Made by a program: the position numbers and the translations under genes
DNA from: CAYSUS01 sp964434165
GTDB lineage: Bacteria > Planctomycetota > Planctomycetia > Pirellulales > Thermoguttaceae
NCBI GenBank assembly: GCA_964434165.1
Contig: CAYSUS010000001.1
Span: 122,725 to 186,724 of the forward strand
Direction: 5' to 3'
DNA: 64,000 bases
Shown: piece after piece, positions 1-6,594 of the stretch
Position numbering within the stretch: position 1 is the stretch's first letter
Layout: the number at the start of each line of letters is the position of its first letter
Notes under the pieces: model-generated
What the model was told of the DNA's origin: nothing
Databases searched by the model: none
What the model saw: only the letters and a program-made list of their open reading frames with translations

Positions 1-546
1 CGCCTTGTCCGAGGCGTCGTGCATCAGCCCGCCCACGCGCGTGTAGCTGTTGGTGAAGCGGGCCCCGCAGAGGGCCTCGAAGATGTCGTAGATCTGCTCG
101 CGGGGGTTAAAGGCGTAGACGAAGTGAGTGAACGCCCCCGTGTCCAGGCCCATCGCGCCCAGGCACAGGAGGTGGTCGGAGATCCGCGACAGCTCGTTGA
201 CGATCACGCGGAGGTACTGGCAGCGCCGCGGCACCTCGATGCCCATCAGCTTCTCGACGGCCAGATGCCAGGCCACGTTGTTCGACATCGGCGAGATGTA
301 GTTCATGCGGTCGGTGACGACCACGTACTGGTTGAAGTCGAGCGACTCGCCCAGCTTCTCGAAGCCCGAGTGGAGGAAGCCGATGTCGGGCACGGCGTCC
401 ACCACGCGCTCGCCGTCGAGCGTGAGCACCAGGCGGAGCGTCGTATGCGTGGCCGGGTGCTGCGGACCGAAGTTCATCGTCCACAGGTACGGCTGCGGCT
501 CGTCCGGGGCCAGGTCGTCGCCGAGTTGACTGGGCTCAAGGGGCAT
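1..546 (-). CDS. nuoD: NADH-quinone oxidoreductase subunit D, C-terminus cut by window edge
   Basis: This is the 49-kDa-type subunit of proton-pumping complex I, in the peripheral arm next to the quinone site. Only the first 182 codons are inside the window; the rest lies beyond position 1. The translation begins MPLEPSQLGDDLAP and carries family hallmarks: MNFGPQHPATHTTLRLVL, the GFLHSGFEKLGE segment, and the VVTDRMNYISPMSNN stretch typical of NuoD. The ATG at 546-544 is 41 bases after the stop of nuoC, so the two are probably co-transcribed. The order nuoA-B-C-D on one strand is the standard bacterial order. Identification is by conserved motifs and operon context; the missing C-terminus cannot be judged. 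Confidence 0.95.
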   Translation of the reverse strand, partial: MPLEPSQLGDDLAPDEPQPYLWTMNFGPQHPATHTTLRLVLTLDGERVVDAVPDIGFLHSGFEKLGESLDFNQYVVVTDRMNYISPMSNNVAWHLAVEKLMGIEVPRRCQYLRVIVNELSRISDHLLCLGAMGLDTGAFTHFVYAFNPREQIYDIFEALCGARFTNSYTRVGGLMHDASDKA

Positions 547-587
547 CGAGACAGATCGCTCTTGAGTGCGGGAAAGGTGTTCGAGCT

Positions 588-1085
588 TCAGCCTTCCGCC
601 CGCGTGATCACCGGGAAGTTGTGCCGCTCGCCGCGGCCCTGGAGGGGATAGTCCTTGCGCAAGGGGTGGGCGGTGAACTCCTCGGGCAGCACGATCCGCC
701 GCAGGTCGGGATGGCCTTCGAAGCAGACCCCGAACAGATCCCACACCTCGCGCTCCAGCCAGTTGGCGCCCTCCCATAGCGGGACGACCGATCGCACGGT
801 CGGGTCCGGGTCGTTGACGAACGACCGCACGACCAGGCGCTGACCGGTCTCCGTGTTGGTCAGCACGTACACCAGCCCGAACCGATCCGTGGCCCCGCGG
901 TAATGCAGGTAATCGACGCAGGTCACGTCGGCCAACTGGTCGAAGCCGTGCTTTTCCTTCAGCGTCTCCAGCAGGGCGTAGGCCGAACCGGGCGGCACGA
1001 CCACGCGCGTCTGCCCGCGGAACTCGCTGATCGATAGCGAGGGGAAGGCGCTCTGGAGGGCGTCGATCACGGCCGGGTCAAGCAT
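588..1085 (-). CDS. nuoC: NADH-quinone oxidoreductase subunit C
   Basis: This 165-residue protein is the 30-kDa-type subunit of complex I, a peripheral-arm structural subunit that packs against NuoD. The diagnostic C-terminal stretch is present: ERE-VWDLFGVCFEGHPDLRRI, followed by LPEEFTAHPLRKDYPLQGRGE, which ends with the usual RKDYPL signature. The length is normal for a stand-alone NuoC. It is not fused to NuoD, unlike the NuoCD fusion in Escherichia coli. It lies 43 bases downstream of nuoB and 41 bases upstream of nuoD, consistent with one polycistronic message. No anomalies were seen. Confidence 0.95.
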   Translation of the reverse strand: MLDPAVIDALQSAFPSLSISEFRGQTRVVVPPGSAYALLETLKEKHGFDQLADVTCVDYLHYRGATDRFGLVYVLTNTETGQRLVVRSFVNDPDPTVRSVVPLWEGANWLEREVWDLFGVCFEGHPDLRRIVLPEEFTAHPLRKDYPLQGRGERHNFPVITRAEG

Positions 1086-1128
1086 CGCAGGTTGGTGATC
1101 CGAGGTCGCGTCGCAGGAGGCAACGTCT

Positions 1129-1689
1129 TCATACTTCCGTGGGGCCCTTGCTGTCGCCGAGCCGGCCCGTCTCGCGCAGGGCCAGCTTCGGCCGCTGGCG
1201 CTCGGGATCGTCGAACTCGCGCCCCAGATACGTACCTTCGCGCTGTATCTTCTCCTGGAGGTCGATGATCGACTGGATGAGCTGTTCGGGGCGGGGAGGG
1301 CAACCCGGCACGTACATGTCCACGGGGATGAAGCGATCGATCCCCTGCACCACGCAGTAGGTGTCGAAAACCCCGCCGGTCGAGGCGCAGGCCCCCATCG
1401 AGATGCACCACTTCGGCTCGTGCATCTGCTGCCAGATCCGCTGCAACACGGGCAACATCTTCATCACCACGCGCCCGGCCACGATCATCAGGTCGCACTG
1501 CCGAGGGCTGAAGCGAAACACCTCGGCCCCGAACCGCGCCACGTCGTGCCGGCTGGCCCCGGTCGCCATCAACTCGATGCCGCAACAGGCCGTGGCGAAG
1601 GGCATCGGCCACAGGCTGTTCTTGCGGCACCAACTGACCAGCTCGTTCAGCCGGGTGGTGACCACGTTGTCCGGCAGCTCTAACGCCAC
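1129..1689 (-). CDS. nuoB: NADH-quinone oxidoreductase subunit B (GTG start)
   Basis: NuoB carries the terminal [4Fe-4S] cluster N2 that passes electrons to quinone. The reading frame is open far upstream, but the homologous part begins (V)ALELPDNVVTTRL. I therefore place the start at GTG 1689-1687, inside the last codons of nuoA, preceded by AAGGGGA about 8 bases upstream. This gives 186 residues, normal for the family. Cluster ligands visible are Cys35 and Cys36 (TACCGIE), Cys101 (SMGAC) and Cys130 (VPGCPPRPEQ). The 10-base overlap with nuoA suggests translational coupling. The longer upstream extension in the same frame is Arg/Gly-rich and is antisense-like noise. Confidence 0.95.
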   Translation of the reverse strand: MALELPDNVVTTRLNELVSWCRKNSLWPMPFATACCGIELMATGASRHDVARFGAEVFRFSPRQCDLMIVAGRVVMKMLPVLQRIWQQMHEPKWCISMGACASTGGVFDTYCVVQGIDRFIPVDMYVPGCPPRPEQLIQSIIDLQEKIQREGTYLGREFDDPERQRPKLALRETGRLGDSKGPTEV

Positions 1690-2123
1690 TTGAAGATCCC
1701 CTTGCGCCAGTCGTACACGAACCCCAGGGCCAATAGCGCGATGAACACCATTACGCCCGCGAACACCAGCCCGCGGCTCTCCACCGCGCCCGAAGCCACG
1801 GCGGCGTCGATGCCCTCGGCCATCGCGGGCGCGTCGGCCGCTTCCGCCGCGACGGCCGCAGGCGTCGGCCGGGCCGCCACCGCCCACGGGTAAAGGAACA
1901 GCAACTCCACGTCGAACACCAGGAAGGCGATAGCCAGCAGGTGGAAGCGGATGTCGAATCGCCGCCGCGTGTCATGGAAAGGGTCCATGCCGCTTTCATA
2001 GGGCATTTGCTTTGCCCGGCTGGTCCTCGCCGGATTGAAGAGGTTGCCCAACAGCAGCAGCAGGCCCGCCAGCGCGATCAGGCACGCGAAGAACAGGAAG
2101 ACGGGCAACACGGCTTCATGCAT
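1680..2123 (-). CDS. nuoA: NADH-quinone oxidoreductase subunit A
   Basis: NuoA is a small membrane subunit of complex I with three transmembrane helices near the quinone-entry region. At 147 residues it is longer than the usual 120-135. TM1 is near residues 7-27. The conserved loop YESGMDPFHDTRRRFDIRFH is intact and is followed by TM2 (LLAIAFLVFDVELLFLYPWA). TM3 is near residues 120-137. The extra length is an Ala-rich insert (about residues 85-110, TPAAVAAEAADAPAM) between TM2 and TM3. It is the first gene of the nuo operon. A GGGAG ribosome-binding site lies about 9 bases before the ATG, and its 3' end overlaps nuoB by 10 bases. Confidence 0.93.
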   Translation of the reverse strand: MHEAVLPVFLFFACLIALAGLLLLLGNLFNPARTSRAKQMPYESGMDPFHDTRRRFDIRFHLLAIAFLVFDVELLFLYPWAVAARPTPAAVAAEAADAPAMAEGIDAAVASGAVESRGLVFAGVMVFIALLALGFVYDWRKGIFKWR

Positions 2124-2385
2124 CCGACGCCACTCCCGGAGGACGGCGGCCCAGGCAAGACCCCATCAGACCCGGCCGATAGCCGTCCCATCGCCTGAGT
2201 GAGAAACCCCGCCGGCAGGAGTCGGCCCCGCGCGGGAAACGCCACCGCGACAGCCCCCAAGGCGAGTCCGGACTTCGCTCGGCAACCGTTCGAGCGATGC
2301 ACCGAAAGAGGGGCCGGCAAAGAGTCACCGGCCTAAGGGGTGACCTCCACCGAAGATCCGCTACATGCCGGCGAACTTCATCAGC

Positions 2386-2414
2386 ATTCTAGGAATGGTG
2401 CGCTAAGCGGTCAA
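2386..2414 (-). promoter_or_regulatory. Probable sigma70 promoter of the nuoABCD operon
   Basis: On the minus strand, TTGACC (2414-2409) is followed after exactly 17 bases by TAGAAT (2391-2386). That is five of six bases of the -35 consensus and five of six of the -10. Transcription would start near 2379 and leave an untranslated leader of about 255 bases before nuoA, long enough for leader regulation. No second candidate of similar quality is visible closer to nuoA. Confidence 0.6.
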
Positions 2415-2536
2415 TTCGCCGTGGAGCGCTTCGCCCGATTCGCGCAGAAAAGGACGCGGCCCGGGCAACGTGGCCGAGGCCACGAGAGATGAAGGCGATG
2501 TGCGTCCGCTTCCGGGAAGCGGAATGGGACGCGCGC

Positions 2537-2580
2537 AAAAAAACGGCCCTTCGTAGGCGGGGCAGGGACCTACGAAGGGC
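2537..2580 (-). terminator. Intrinsic terminator of the candidate small RNA
   Basis: GCCCTTCGTAGG (2580-2569) pairs perfectly with CCTACGAAGGGC (2557-2546), a 12-bp stem with an 11-base loop. After two bases comes a run of seven T on the minus strand (2543-2537). The T-run is only on this strand, so the element terminates minus-strand transcription entering from above 2580. It lies about 120 bases before the nuo promoter and would insulate it. Confidence 0.85.
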
Positions 2581-2761
2581 AACGGCGTGAGGGTTGCCCC
2601 TCACAGTGATCTAATATCGATCCAAAGACTGGGAAACTCAACCCCCCCTTCGGACGAAATGGTCGCTTTGCCGATATTCGGCACCGCACGCCCCGTCACG
2701 AGCAACCAAACCGGGCTGGAGGCACCCGTCTGGACGAAGGGAGCGCGAAGCTCCCGGCAAC
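2537..2761 (-). ncRNA. Candidate structured small RNA with own promoter and terminator, family unknown
   Basis: This is a minus-strand transcription unit of about 225 bases that contains no convincing ORF. Local complementarities read along the RNA are: GGGAGC/GCTCCC near 2756-2739; GGTTGCT (2707-2701) with AGCGACC (2667-2661), enclosing a GCCGA-ATA-TCGGC hairpin; TCCGAAG with CTTTGGA (allowing G-U) across 2654-2621; GTGAGGG-GCAA-CCCTCAC (2604-2587), a 7-bp stem capped by a GNRA-type tetraloop; and the terminator stem. Such a run of consecutive hairpins between a promoter and a terminator is what an independent regulatory or housekeeping RNA looks like. It does not show the SRP, tmRNA or RNase P signatures I know. 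A long 5' leader or an antisense transcript is the alternative. Confidence 0.6.
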
Positions 2762-2767
2762 ATGCTG

Positions 2768-2795
2768 ACCATATTCACTTACAATGATCGGTCAA
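2768..2795 (-). promoter_or_regulatory. Probable sigma70 promoter of the candidate small RNA
   Basis: On the minus strand, TTGACC (2795-2790) is separated by 16 bases from TATGGT (2773-2768), so the start would be near 2761. The opposite strand carries TACAAT at 2780-2785, a possible -10 for the divergent peptidase gene that begins at 2856. The two transcripts may therefore share this AT-rich spot. Confidence 0.5.
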
Positions 2796-2855
2796 CCGGC
2801 CTGCGCCGTCGGCCATCCGCCAGACGCATTTCCCACCTGCTTCGCCGCCCTGCCC

Positions 2856-4049
2856 ATGACCCTCGACCTGGTCGAAACCCTCAGCCGCCTCGTGGCCATC
2901 CCCAGCGTCAACCCGATGGGGCGCGAAATGCCCGGCGCGGAGTGCGGCGAGGCCCGGCTCACCAAACATCTGGAGTGCTGGGCGGCCGATCTGGGCCTTC
3001 CGAGCTGGCGCCAGACCGTGGCCCCGGGCCGCGACAACCTTGTGGTCCGGCTGGACGGGCGCCCCGAAGGTAGCGAGCCCCCCGGATTGCTGCTTCTCGA
3101 AGCCCACCAGGACACCGTGCCCGTCGATGGCATGACCGTCCCACCCTTCACGCCGGAGGTCCGCGACGGCCGGCTGTTCGGCCGCGGTTCCTGCGACGTC
3201 AAAGGGGGCATGACGGCCATGCTCAGTGCGGTCGCGCGACTGGCCGCGGAGCGCCCCAGCGGCATGGCCACGGTGGTGATGGCCGCCACGGTGAACGAGG
3301 AGTACGGCTTCAGCGGCGCTCGGGCCTTGCGTGAGCTTTGGCAGCCTCCGCAGGTCGAGGGGCCGTTTCCCGCGCCGCCCGACGCCGTCGTGGTCGCCGA
3401 GCCGACGGACCTGGATGTGGTCGTGGCCCACAAGGGCACGGTGCGGTGGCGCCTGCACGCGCTGGGCCGGGCGTCGCACAGCGCCGATCCTGAGCGCGGC
3501 GACAACGCCATTTACCGAATGGGCCGCACGCTGGTCGCGCTGGAGCAGTACGCCAGCGGAGTGGTCGGCACGCTCAGCGGCCATGATCTCGTGGGCCGGC
3601 CGAGCTTGAGCGTGGGAATCATCCGCGGCGGGATCAGCGTCAACACGGTACCCGACCGGTGCACAATCGAGATCGACCGTCGCCTGGTCCCGGGCGACGA
3701 ACCGCAGGCCGCCCGGCAGCACGCCATCGACTTCCTTAACCAGCGCCTCTCGGACGCCGACCTGCTGGAGCACGACCCGCCGTTCATCCAAGGCATGCCG
3801 CTTTCGGACGCGGAGAGCCGCGACCTGGCCGCCTCGCTCGGGCGGGTGGCGGCCGACGTGGCGGGCCGCGGCCGCGCCAAGGGCGTGCCCTTCGGCACCA
3901 ACGCGGCCTTCTACGCCGAGACGGGCGTTCCCACCGTGGTCTTCGGTCCGGGCTCGATCCGCCAAGCCCACACGGCCGACGAATGGATCCGCCTGGAACA
4001 GCTCGAGAAGGCCGCGGAGACCCTCTACCGCTTCGCCCGTGGGTTCTGA
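2856..4049 (+). CDS. M20-family metallopeptidase / deacylase (ArgE/DapE-like)
   Basis: This is a di-zinc amidohydrolase of the family that includes acetylornithine deacetylase, succinyl-diaminopimelate desuccinylase and carboxypeptidase G2. Ligand motifs are present: AHQDTVP (His84), GRGSCDVKGGM (bridging Asp114), the catalytic/ligand pair NEEYGFSG (Glu148/149), EPTDLDVV, and the C-terminal zinc His in SIRQAHTADEW. The dimerisation domain (about residues 185-290, starting AHKGTVRWRLHALGRASHS) is intact. I start at ATG 2856 (MTLDLVETL), where homology begins; an in-frame ATG at 2784 adds 24 unconvincing residues. It is monocistronic, so the substrate cannot be deduced. It is transcribed divergently from the small RNA at 2537-2761. 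Confidence 0.88.
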   Translation: MTLDLVETLSRLVAIPSVNPMGREMPGAECGEARLTKHLECWAADLGLPSWRQTVAPGRDNLVVRLDGRPEGSEPPGLLLLEAHQDTVPVDGMTVPPFTPEVRDGRLFGRGSCDVKGGMTAMLSAVARLAAERPSGMATVVMAATVNEEYGFSGARALRELWQPPQVEGPFPAPPDAVVVAEPTDLDVVVAHKGTVRWRLHALGRASHSADPERGDNAIYRMGRTLVALEQYASGVVGTLSGHDLVGRPSLSVGIIRGGISVNTVPDRCTIEIDRRLVPGDEPQAARQHAIDFLNQRLSDADLLEHDPPFIQGMPLSDAESRDLAASLGRVAADVAGRGRAKGVPFGTNAAFYAETGVPTVVFGPGSIRQAHTADEWIRLEQLEKAAETLYRFARGF

Positions 4050-4355
4050 TCCGCCGGCGCACGCCGCCTCACGGTGGAGCAACACCTTCCGTCCGGGCCG
4101 TGCCGGCCCGGCGCAAAGCAGCCCGGCGCCGCAAAAAACGGTCGGCGGCCACGAAGGAAAGCACTCCTGCTCGAGGCAACGGGGAGGTCGCCGTTGCCTC
4201 GGCAGGACGTGCCATCAACAACCTGGTGTCGGCCGGGAGGGAGTCCCGGCCGCCAATCGCTCCCGTTTCCGTACGCCGCGCCGCCACTGCCAGGGCAGCT
4301 CAGAAGGCGGTTGGGGCCCGGAGTATGTGAACCGCCGCCCGCGGACCGGCGCGGC
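4050..4355. other. Gene-free convergent spacer
   Basis: This spacer lies between the convergent peptidase and Tyr-rich secreted-protein genes. It is uniformly GC-rich. I see no ORF with coding character, no T-run terminator and no clear repeat. Confidence 0.5.
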
Positions 4356-4682
4356 TTAGAAGGTGTCGAGGATGAAGTGATGCCCCTTGTGGTACTTTCG
4401 CGGCTGCGGATAGTAGTTCTGCCACCGCTTGTTGTACACGGGGATTCGCATCTCCGGTGGATAGCGGTAGTACAGGTCTTCGGAGCTTCGGTAGTAGTCC
4501 GGACCCCAGAAGTTTTGCGGGTAGTAGACGTACGGGTAGTGGTAGAAGCGGTTCCAGTCCTGGAAGTTCATGGTCCGGCCCCACTGGCGGTCGAACGCCT
4601 GTTGGGCCTGGGCGTCGGTCACGCCCACAAAGGCCAGGATCGCGGCGGCCGCGAGGGCCAAAAGGAGTATGCGGCGAATCAT
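4356..4682 (-). CDS. Small secreted Tyr/Pro-rich protein, planctomycete-type, unknown function
   Basis: The product has 108 residues. It begins with a typical signal peptide (MIRRILLLALAAAAILAFVG, cleavage probably after the AQA near residue 27). The mature part is rich in Tyr, Trp, Asn and Pro (FYHYPYVYYPQNFW, SSEDLYYRYPPEMRIPVYNK) and ends KYHKGHHFILDTF. The composition and the HFILD-type ending resemble small exported proteins seen in planctomycete genomes, but I cannot assign a function. The start at 4682 has GGGGAG seven bases upstream. The frame stays open much further upstream, but that part is Arg-rich and lacks coding features. It is monocistronic. Confidence 0.75.
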   Translation of the reverse strand: MIRRILLLALAAAAILAFVGVTDAQAQQAFDRQWGRTMNFQDWNRFYHYPYVYYPQNFWGPDYYRSSEDLYYRYPPEMRIPVYNKRWQNYYPQPRKYHKGHHFILDTF

Positions 4683-5101
4683 CGACTCCCCCTGTTCGTG
4701 AAGGTCTGACGCAGTAGATCCAATGAAAGGTGCGCGTCCGCTTTGCCCGTCCTTGGGGGCGCACGCGCTCCGGGTCAGGCTGGAATGACTTCCGCATCGG
4801 GGCCACGCGGGGGCGACCCGCTCTAGCAGTCCCGACGCAGACATCATTTGCATCGGCCCGCGCCGCCAGACCGATTGAGGGAATATCCCGTACAGAACGC
4901 ACACGCCGTACAACACGGGACTTGCATTCGCGCGACACGGGGTTGCGGGGGCTCGGCGTCGCGTCCGGAATAGCCTGCGCAACTTCGCCCGTTTGCCCAA
5001 ACAGACCAGGCTGCAGGTTGGGATCCGGATTCCTTTCTCGATCGCGCGGTCGTTGCGACCAGACACAGATCCGTGAGAGAACTGCGGGCCCCGACCGGCC
5101 A
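4683..5101. other. Gene-free stretch upstream of the Tyr-rich protein gene
   Basis: This 419-base stretch is presumably the promoter and leader region of the minus-strand gene that starts at 4682. I find no convincing -35/-10 pair and no strong hairpin. The long open frames on both strands look like GC-driven noise. Confidence 0.4.
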
Positions 5102-5965
5102 TTACGCTCCCTGCCGCGCGATCGACGCCAGCCCTTCACGATAGGAAGGATAGCGCAGCCCGACGCCCAACTCCTGGAGCATGCGGCGGTTGCTCACCCG
5201 CTTGTCGGCCCCGCCGCGCTGTTGGGCCAGGGCCTCGGGCGAGGGCGTGACGAAGCGCGGCGGCTTCAGTCCCAGGAGGTCGGCCAGGTAGCGATAGAAG
5301 GAGCGCCGATCCGTGGGCTCTCCGTCTGCGACGGTGAAGGTCCGCGGCGGGGCCGCCCGCGACTCCGCCGCCAGGATCGCCTGGGCGGCATCGTCCACGT
5401 GGATCAGATTCAGAAAGCCCCCAGGGGACGCTTCGATCGGCCTGCCCTCTCGGAGGTCGGCAAGCCGCGGAATCCTCCCCGGTCCGTACAGCCCGGCCAG
5501 GCGGAGCACAATCGCGCGCGATCCGAGCGCGTGGGACCGCAGCACCTCCTCGGCGGCCAGCATGACGCGTCCGCCCTCGCGCACGGGCCGGCAGGGCGTC
5601 AGTTCATCGACCCACGCCCCGCCGCTCGGCCCGTACACGCCGGTCGAGCTGGTGTAGAGGATCTTCTCCACCGACGGGGGCAAGGCGTCCAGGGCCGCGC
5701 GAAGACCATCGACGTACACCGCTTCACGCGACGCCCCACCGCGGCGGTCGTAGCCGATCGCGTAGAGCACGGTCGCCGCTTCGGGCAAGTCGCGGAGTGT
5801 CTCGGGCCGGGTCACGTCAGCGACGATCGGCAACAGCCCCTCGCGGGCAAGCTCCGCGGCCCGATCGCGGCTACGTGTCACGGCGTGGACCGTGCGGCCG
5901 GGCCCAGCCCACTCCGCCGCCACGCGACGGCCCACGTAACCGCAGCCGAAGACCAGGGCCGTCAT
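5102..5965 (-). CDS. NAD(P)-binding SDR-family epimerase-like protein (YeeZ-like)
   Basis: The 287 residues have an N-terminal Rossmann dinucleotide motif, ALVFGCGYVGRRVA (residues 3-16), and the extended-SDR landmarks ILYTSSTGVYGPSGG, LRLAGLYGPGR and NLIHVDDAAQAILA. The usual catalytic YxxxK is not evident: the tyrosine in TGVYG is not followed by Lys at the right spacing. This places it with atypical SDRs such as YeeZ rather than with a defined sugar epimerase. The start ATG overlaps the TGA of ruvX in an ATGA, so the two are translationally coupled. The substrate is unknown. Confidence 0.85.
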   Translation of the reverse strand: MTALVFGCGYVGRRVAAEWAGPGRTVHAVTRSRDRAAELAREGLLPIVADVTRPETLRDLPEAATVLYAIGYDRRGGASREAVYVDGLRAALDALPPSVEKILYTSSTGVYGPSGGAWVDELTPCRPVREGGRVMLAAEEVLRSHALGSRAIVLRLAGLYGPGRIPRLADLREGRPIEASPGGFLNLIHVDDAAQAILAAESRAAPPRTFTVADGEPTDRRSFYRYLADLLGLKPPRFVTPSPEALAQQRGGADKRVSNRRMLQELGVGLRYPSYREGLASIARQGA

Positions 5966-6444
5966 GGGGCGTCATCCAGGGCGCCGGGCTCGACCGCGTT
6001 GGGACATCCGGCTTCGAGGAAGGCCGCCAAGAGGATCTGCGCGGCCAGCTTGTCCATGCGCTGCTTGCGGCGCTTGCGGGTCATGTCGGCCGCCAGAAGC
6101 ATCTGTTCCGCATAGGCCGAGGTGAAACGCTCGTCGAACAGCACCGCGCGCACGCCCGTGCACTCCTGGAGCCACCGGGCGAAGTGCCGGGCCTCGACCG
6201 ACTTCTGGCTTTCCCGGCCGTCGAGGTGCACTGGAAGCCCGACCACGAACAGGGTGACCTTCTCCTCGCTTGCCAGGCGGCGGAAGTACTCAGCATCCCG
6301 AGTCCTGTCGCGGCGCGTGTATGTTTCGTGCGGGCTGGCGATCCTGCGACCCGCGTCGCTCAGCGCCACGCCGATCCGCACGGTTCCGTAATCGATCCCG
6401 GCCACGCGGCCCGGCGGTTCGCGGTACGGCTCGGATTGCGACAC
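5962..6444 (-). CDS. ruvX: Putative pre-16S rRNA nuclease / Holliday junction resolvase homologue
   Basis: This 160-residue protein has the YqgF/RuvX RNase H fold, which in other bacteria acts in 16S rRNA 5'-end maturation and has also been called a Holliday junction resolvase. Active-site motifs are complete: GIDYGTVRIGVALSD near the N-terminus (first Asp), VVGLPVHLDGRESQ (the usual VGLP strand), LFDERFTSAYAE (Glu), and the C-terminal MDKLAAQILLAAFL (last Asp). The length is slightly above the usual 135-150. It is the first gene of a two-gene unit with the SDR gene. A paired palindromic repeat (6486-6517) lies just upstream. Confidence 0.92.
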   Translation of the reverse strand: MSQSEPYREPPGRVAGIDYGTVRIGVALSDAGRRIASPHETYTRRDRTRDAEYFRRLASEEKVTLFVVGLPVHLDGRESQKSVEARHFARWLQECTGVRAVLFDERFTSAYAEQMLLAADMTRKRRKQRMDKLAAQILLAAFLEAGCPNAVEPGALDDAP

Positions 6445-6485
6445 GGGCCAGACGCCTCGGATTCAACCTGAGTGACCTCAACCCC

Positions 6486-6517
6486 GACTTCCGAAGTCGC
6501 GAAGACTTCGGGAGTCT
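6486..6517. repeat. Paired palindrome, GACTTCSGRAGTC family, copy 1
   Basis: GACTTCCGAAGTC (6486-6498, perfect palindrome) is followed after four bases by AGACTTCGGGAGTCT (6503-6517). The same core recurs at 48557, 53719/53738 and 54280/54298. It lies between ruvX and the sialidase gene. Confidence 0.8.
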
Positions 6518-6524
6518 CGCTCCG

Positions 6525-6575
6525 CCCACACCCCCGGCCCCGCTCCCGCAGGTGGGAGAGGGGAAAGCTCGCACC
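6525..6575. repeat. GGGAGAGGGG/CCCC-type intergenic repeat, copy 1
   Basis: A C-rich arm (CACCCCCGGCCCCGCTCCCG) faces a GGTGGGAGAGGGG arm across a short loop. Related arrangements with GGGAGAGGG and GGGGTGAG blocks occur at 12754-12800 and 14551-14593, in other intergenic gaps. It is weaker than the GACTTC family. Confidence 0.4.
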
Positions 6576-6594
6576 CACCACTCACCGTTCGCCG

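Noticed and set aside
2546..2580. Hairpin as a plus-strand attenuator of the M20 peptidase gene
   Set aside because: The T-run follows the stem only on the minus strand, so it terminates minus-strand transcripts.
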